From: Neocallimastix lanati (nom. inval.)
Taxonomy: Eukaryota > Neocallimastigomycota > Neocallimastigomycetes > Neocallimastigales > Neocallimastigaceae
Direction: 5' to 3'
Length of the DNA: 17,500 nucleotides
NCBI GenBank assembly: GCA_016946835.1
Contig: JACVTC010000086.1
Span: 140,001 to 157,500 of the forward strand
This document shows positions 16,018 through 17,500 of this stretch, in pieces. Within the stretch, counting starts at the first letter, position 1, and every line of letters begins with the position of its first letter. The notes beneath the pieces are model-generated. The model was not told the origin of the DNA. It made no database searches and saw only the letters and a program-made list of their open reading frames with translations. Position numbers and translations under genes: made by a program.

Positions 16018-17500
16018 AATGTATTAATACAAAATCTTTTAATTTAGAATAATAAAGTTCAAGTAACTCTTTATCATAAAATATATTAATAAAATTGATA
16101 TAATTATAAACCATCTTGACTCTTAACAGATTAAGAGTCTCATCTGACTCTATAAAAGATTTTTAACAAAAGAATCGTTGGCAGATAACAATATTATGTT
16201 AAAAAAAAAAAAAAAAATAAATTGAATTTTAAATTATGATAAAAGCTGCTCATTATGTCAATTGAAGTAAGACTAATAAAACTGATCAAAAGAATCGAGA
16301 TTGTAAAACTGAGGAAACACACTTAAACGCATAGAAAAGGAAACTATATATCTTCATACTAGAGATTCTTAAGTGAAATTATAATTTGATATTTTTACAA
16401 ACAAACTCTTGGCTACTAGTAATGTAATATATCTATATATGAAGGAATCTACTATGTGATAGACTATGAATATACAAAACACAATTTAATAATAATAATA
16501 TATATTAAGAAGATTTAAACAATCATATTAGTTAATGATTCTTTTTAAAGAACAAAACGTATCATTTAAAGTATAGTTATTTTAATGTGTATTTATACCT
16601 ATCAAAACGCATATATATAAATATAAAAACTCCAATAATAGAGGAGACTATATGCCAGAGATCCCATATAAAATAATTAAAAATATAATATTCCAAATAT
16701 TCAATGGAAATATAATAGAATGATAATTCCTAGGGTACATTCTAACTATAATAGTATTATTAAACCTAATGTGAAATAGGTTTTAGATAATAATTAATTC
16801 AATATAATCATAATGAAAACTCTTTCGGGATGAAAAGATATAATATAATAATAATAAATATAATCATGAGTTATTATATCAATAGATGTCATTTATCCAT
16901 CTACAATCTGTATATATTGATTGCTAAATATTCAAAAAGTTAATTATTAAACTTTTATCATTAATATTTTAATGGTGAGAAAATTCAAATATATAAAATC
17001 CTTTTTAGAAATTTGGATTTTAGGAGGGGGAGAAGTAGACAAAAATATTAAAAGAAAGAACTTAAACTATATTAAAGAAAAGTTGCTTAACAGTTTTTTT
17101 TTTTTTATTTTGTGTGGATTATTTAAAAATAATATTTATCTTAGAATTGGATAAAATAAATTAATCGTGAAAATTAACAAAAAATTAACCTTCAAGAAAA
17201 AAATTAACTGAAATATTGAATTTTAATCAATTTTGAAACAATTTATATGATTTACGAATAAGTTTTAAATGGCATGAATAATATAATTAATTTATAAATA
17301 TTATCAATTCTAATATCCCAAGATTATGATTTATCAAGTACTCCGATATATAATTATCAATTTATTTTAATAGTTATCGCTAAAAACTACAAAGTGAAAA
17401 TATTAATAAAAGTGAACGATAATCTATAAAATGGATTATAACTGTTAAGTGATGTAAAAACCCAATATATAAGAGGTTATTCACCCAAATTGAAATGGTA
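16018..17500. other. Low-homopolymer region of unknown origin, no gene recognised
   Basis: The texture changes here: homopolymers are rare (a 17-nt A run at about 16201-16217 and a 13-nt T run at about 17094-17106), and short G/C-containing words are more common than in the preceding 6 kb. On the minus strand between about 17090 and 16560 one frame has roughly half the stop density expected for this composition, but the translation is hydrophobic and matches no family I know. On the plus strand around 16236-16330 a frame gives KSCSLCQLK followed by stops. An 8-bp inverted repeat (GACTCTTA/TAAGAGTC) lies at 16118-16139. It could be an ancient degraded element or simply a different intergenic class. 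Confidence 0.35.

Noticed and set aside
16118-16139. Hairpin GACTCTTA/TAAGAGTC as a tRNA or terminator
   Set aside because: No T-loop or anticodon-arm pattern surrounds it, and factor-independent terminators do not apply in this nuclear context.
16236-16330. KSCSLCQLK as a retroelement integrase zinc motif
   Set aside because: Only a single Cys pair is seen, followed by stops; no His pair or catalytic core could be found nearby.
16972-17154. 60-codon plus-strand frame
   Set aside because: Lys/Phe/Ile-rich with a poly-Phe T run, no homology I can recognise and no supporting context; length is within chance.

Overview
The window looks like nuclear DNA of an anaerobic gut fungus (Neocallimastigomycota). 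Three things support this. The spacers are extremely AT-rich and full of long A or T homopolymers and AT microsatellites. One secreted protein gene, interrupted by introns, ends in three fungal-type dockerin (CBM10-like) modules, which are characteristic of gut-fungal cellulosomes. A broken copy of pyruvate formate-lyase, a hydrogenosomal/fermentative enzyme of these fungi, is also present. Genus cannot be decided from the sequence.

Layout. 1-660: AT-rich spacer. 661-935: a more complex but unrecognised stretch. 1011-1510 (+): a pyruvate formate-lyase pseudogene, split by an A-rich microsatellite and several frame changes. About 1784-5171 (-): a decayed non-LTR (LINE-type) retrotransposon; its reverse-transcriptase motifs and C-terminal CCHC motif are still readable across frames. 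About 5340-5962 (-): the 3' end of a second, related LINE, whose CCHC motif has the same spacing. 5963-6759: AT spacer.

6760-9663 (-): the one intact gene, a three-exon, 759-residue secreted CotH-kinase-like protein. It has a signal peptide, a CotH domain, three tandem dockerins and a highly charged Lys/Glu/Pro tail. By inference it docks onto the extracellular cellulosome.

9664-16020: no gene recognised. The sequence is AT spacer with tandem repeats: 7-bp arrays, a five-copy 31-bp minisatellite, a 22-bp repeat and trinucleotide runs. 16020-17500: fewer homopolymers and a more mixed texture, but no recognisable gene; it may be an old, degraded element.

The only working gene visible is the CotH-dockerin gene. 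The left 6 kb is a graveyard of retroelements and a pseudogene. No CRISPR array, tRNA, rRNA or prokaryote-style operon was seen.
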